DNA of 64,000 nt from Vibrio barjaei (GTDB lineage: Bacteria > Pseudomonadota > Gammaproteobacteria > Enterobacterales > Vibrionaceae): assembly GCF_001639065.2 (NCBI RefSeq), contig NZ_LQXO02000005.1, positions 124,001-188,000 of the forward strand. The letters are read 5' to 3'. Each line of letters begins with the position of its first letter. Positions within the stretch are counted from its first letter, which is position 1. Shown here one piece after another: positions 63,791-64,000 of the stretch. The notes beneath the pieces are model-generated. The model did not search any database. It was given only the letters and a program-made list of their open reading frames with translations, and was not told the DNA's origin. The position numbers were made by a program, and so were the translations under genes.

Positions 63791-64000
63791 TATTTGTTTA
63801 ACCCCTGCAATGCCGAGAGGGTAGGTTCCCTCTTCATTTAATTGCTGCCTATTCAAACCTAATTGGTCAAATCGGTTGTCAACAACATGCAAACCAAGTA
63901 AATGTCATGTGCGAATAGAGAAAGGTTTATGCAATTTTCATCCAAACTGGATGCAGTATCAAAGGATGCTGATATAACACAAACAATCTAATGACAAATA

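Noticed and set aside
63929-63991. Tiny ORF of 20 residues at the window edge with an AAAGG ribosome-binding site
   Set aside because: Too short and without family features; it may be a leader peptide, but nothing supports it beyond the start signal.

Overview
This window looks like chromosomal DNA of a marine gammaproteobacterium, almost certainly a Vibrio or close Vibrionaceae relative. The support is a DUF2850-type protein, a CatB-type acetyltransferase, DUF3012-type small lipoproteins, a vibrioferrin/aerobactin-style iron uptake cluster, and moderate GC with AT-rich intergenic DNA. No rRNA, tRNA, phage, insertion sequence or CRISPR array was seen. Most genes look like ordinary metabolic, transport and envelope genes.

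Layout. 1-2.2 kb: the 3' end of a receiver-LuxR regulator, a second LuxR-type regulator with a degenerate receiver, a winged-helix protein with a four-cysteine N-terminus, and an AraC-type sensor domain that seems to lack a full DNA-binding domain. 2.4-11.6 kb: PlsC-like and LpxL/LpxM-like acyltransferases, metallo-beta-lactamase-like and SYLF/beta-barrel proteins, small secreted proteins, a CatB-like acetyltransferase, a GNAT protein and a MATE pump. 12-23.5 kb: the centrepiece, an apparently single co-directional unit for urea uptake and breakdown, urtABCDE-ureDABCEJFG. It is preceded by a possible sigma-54 promoter, and the transporter and enzyme halves are joined by an ATGA overlap. 23.6-29.6 kb: small membrane and secreted proteins, RidA, a putative zinc peptidase, two very short lipoproteins, a TetR/CurA regulon with two identical operators, a MaoC-like protein and a PagP-like barrel. 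29.7-32.6 kb: an arginine-type ABC transporter (artPJQM). 32.8-36.5 kb: an MBL lipoprotein with a coupled DUF5329 gene, a divergent TetR gene with repeated operators, and an IclR regulator paired with a degenerate HutG-like ureohydrolase. 37-45 kb: an outer-membrane barrel, adenosine deaminase, and a Fur-box-flanked siderophore receptor plus ABC importer without biosynthesis genes. 45-56 kb: an LruC-domain protein with a lipoprotein, YceI, a chemoreceptor, a hybrid kinase with a histidine-rich sensor insert, an ArsR repressor, a PAP2 phosphatase, a DUF2850 protein and an AarF/UbiB-like kinase. 56-64 kb: PpnP, pirin, two ROK sugar kinases with a GH1 enzyme, an adenine-deaminase-like protein, MepA and a small HTH regulator.

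How the genes work together. Nitrogen acquisition dominates: urea import and nickel-urease maturation, arginine uptake, RidA and two purine deaminases. The bglK-like kinase plus GH1 pair suggests that beta-glucosides are phosphorylated in the cytosol and then cleaved. The TonB receptor and FecCD-type importer suggest use of foreign citrate/hydroxamate siderophores. I do not see an obviously new multi-gene system. The most unusual items are the IclR/pseudo-ureohydrolase pair, the four-cysteine winged-helix protein, the SYLF/beta-barrel lipoprotein and a structured intergenic region near 62.2 kb that could encode a small RNA.
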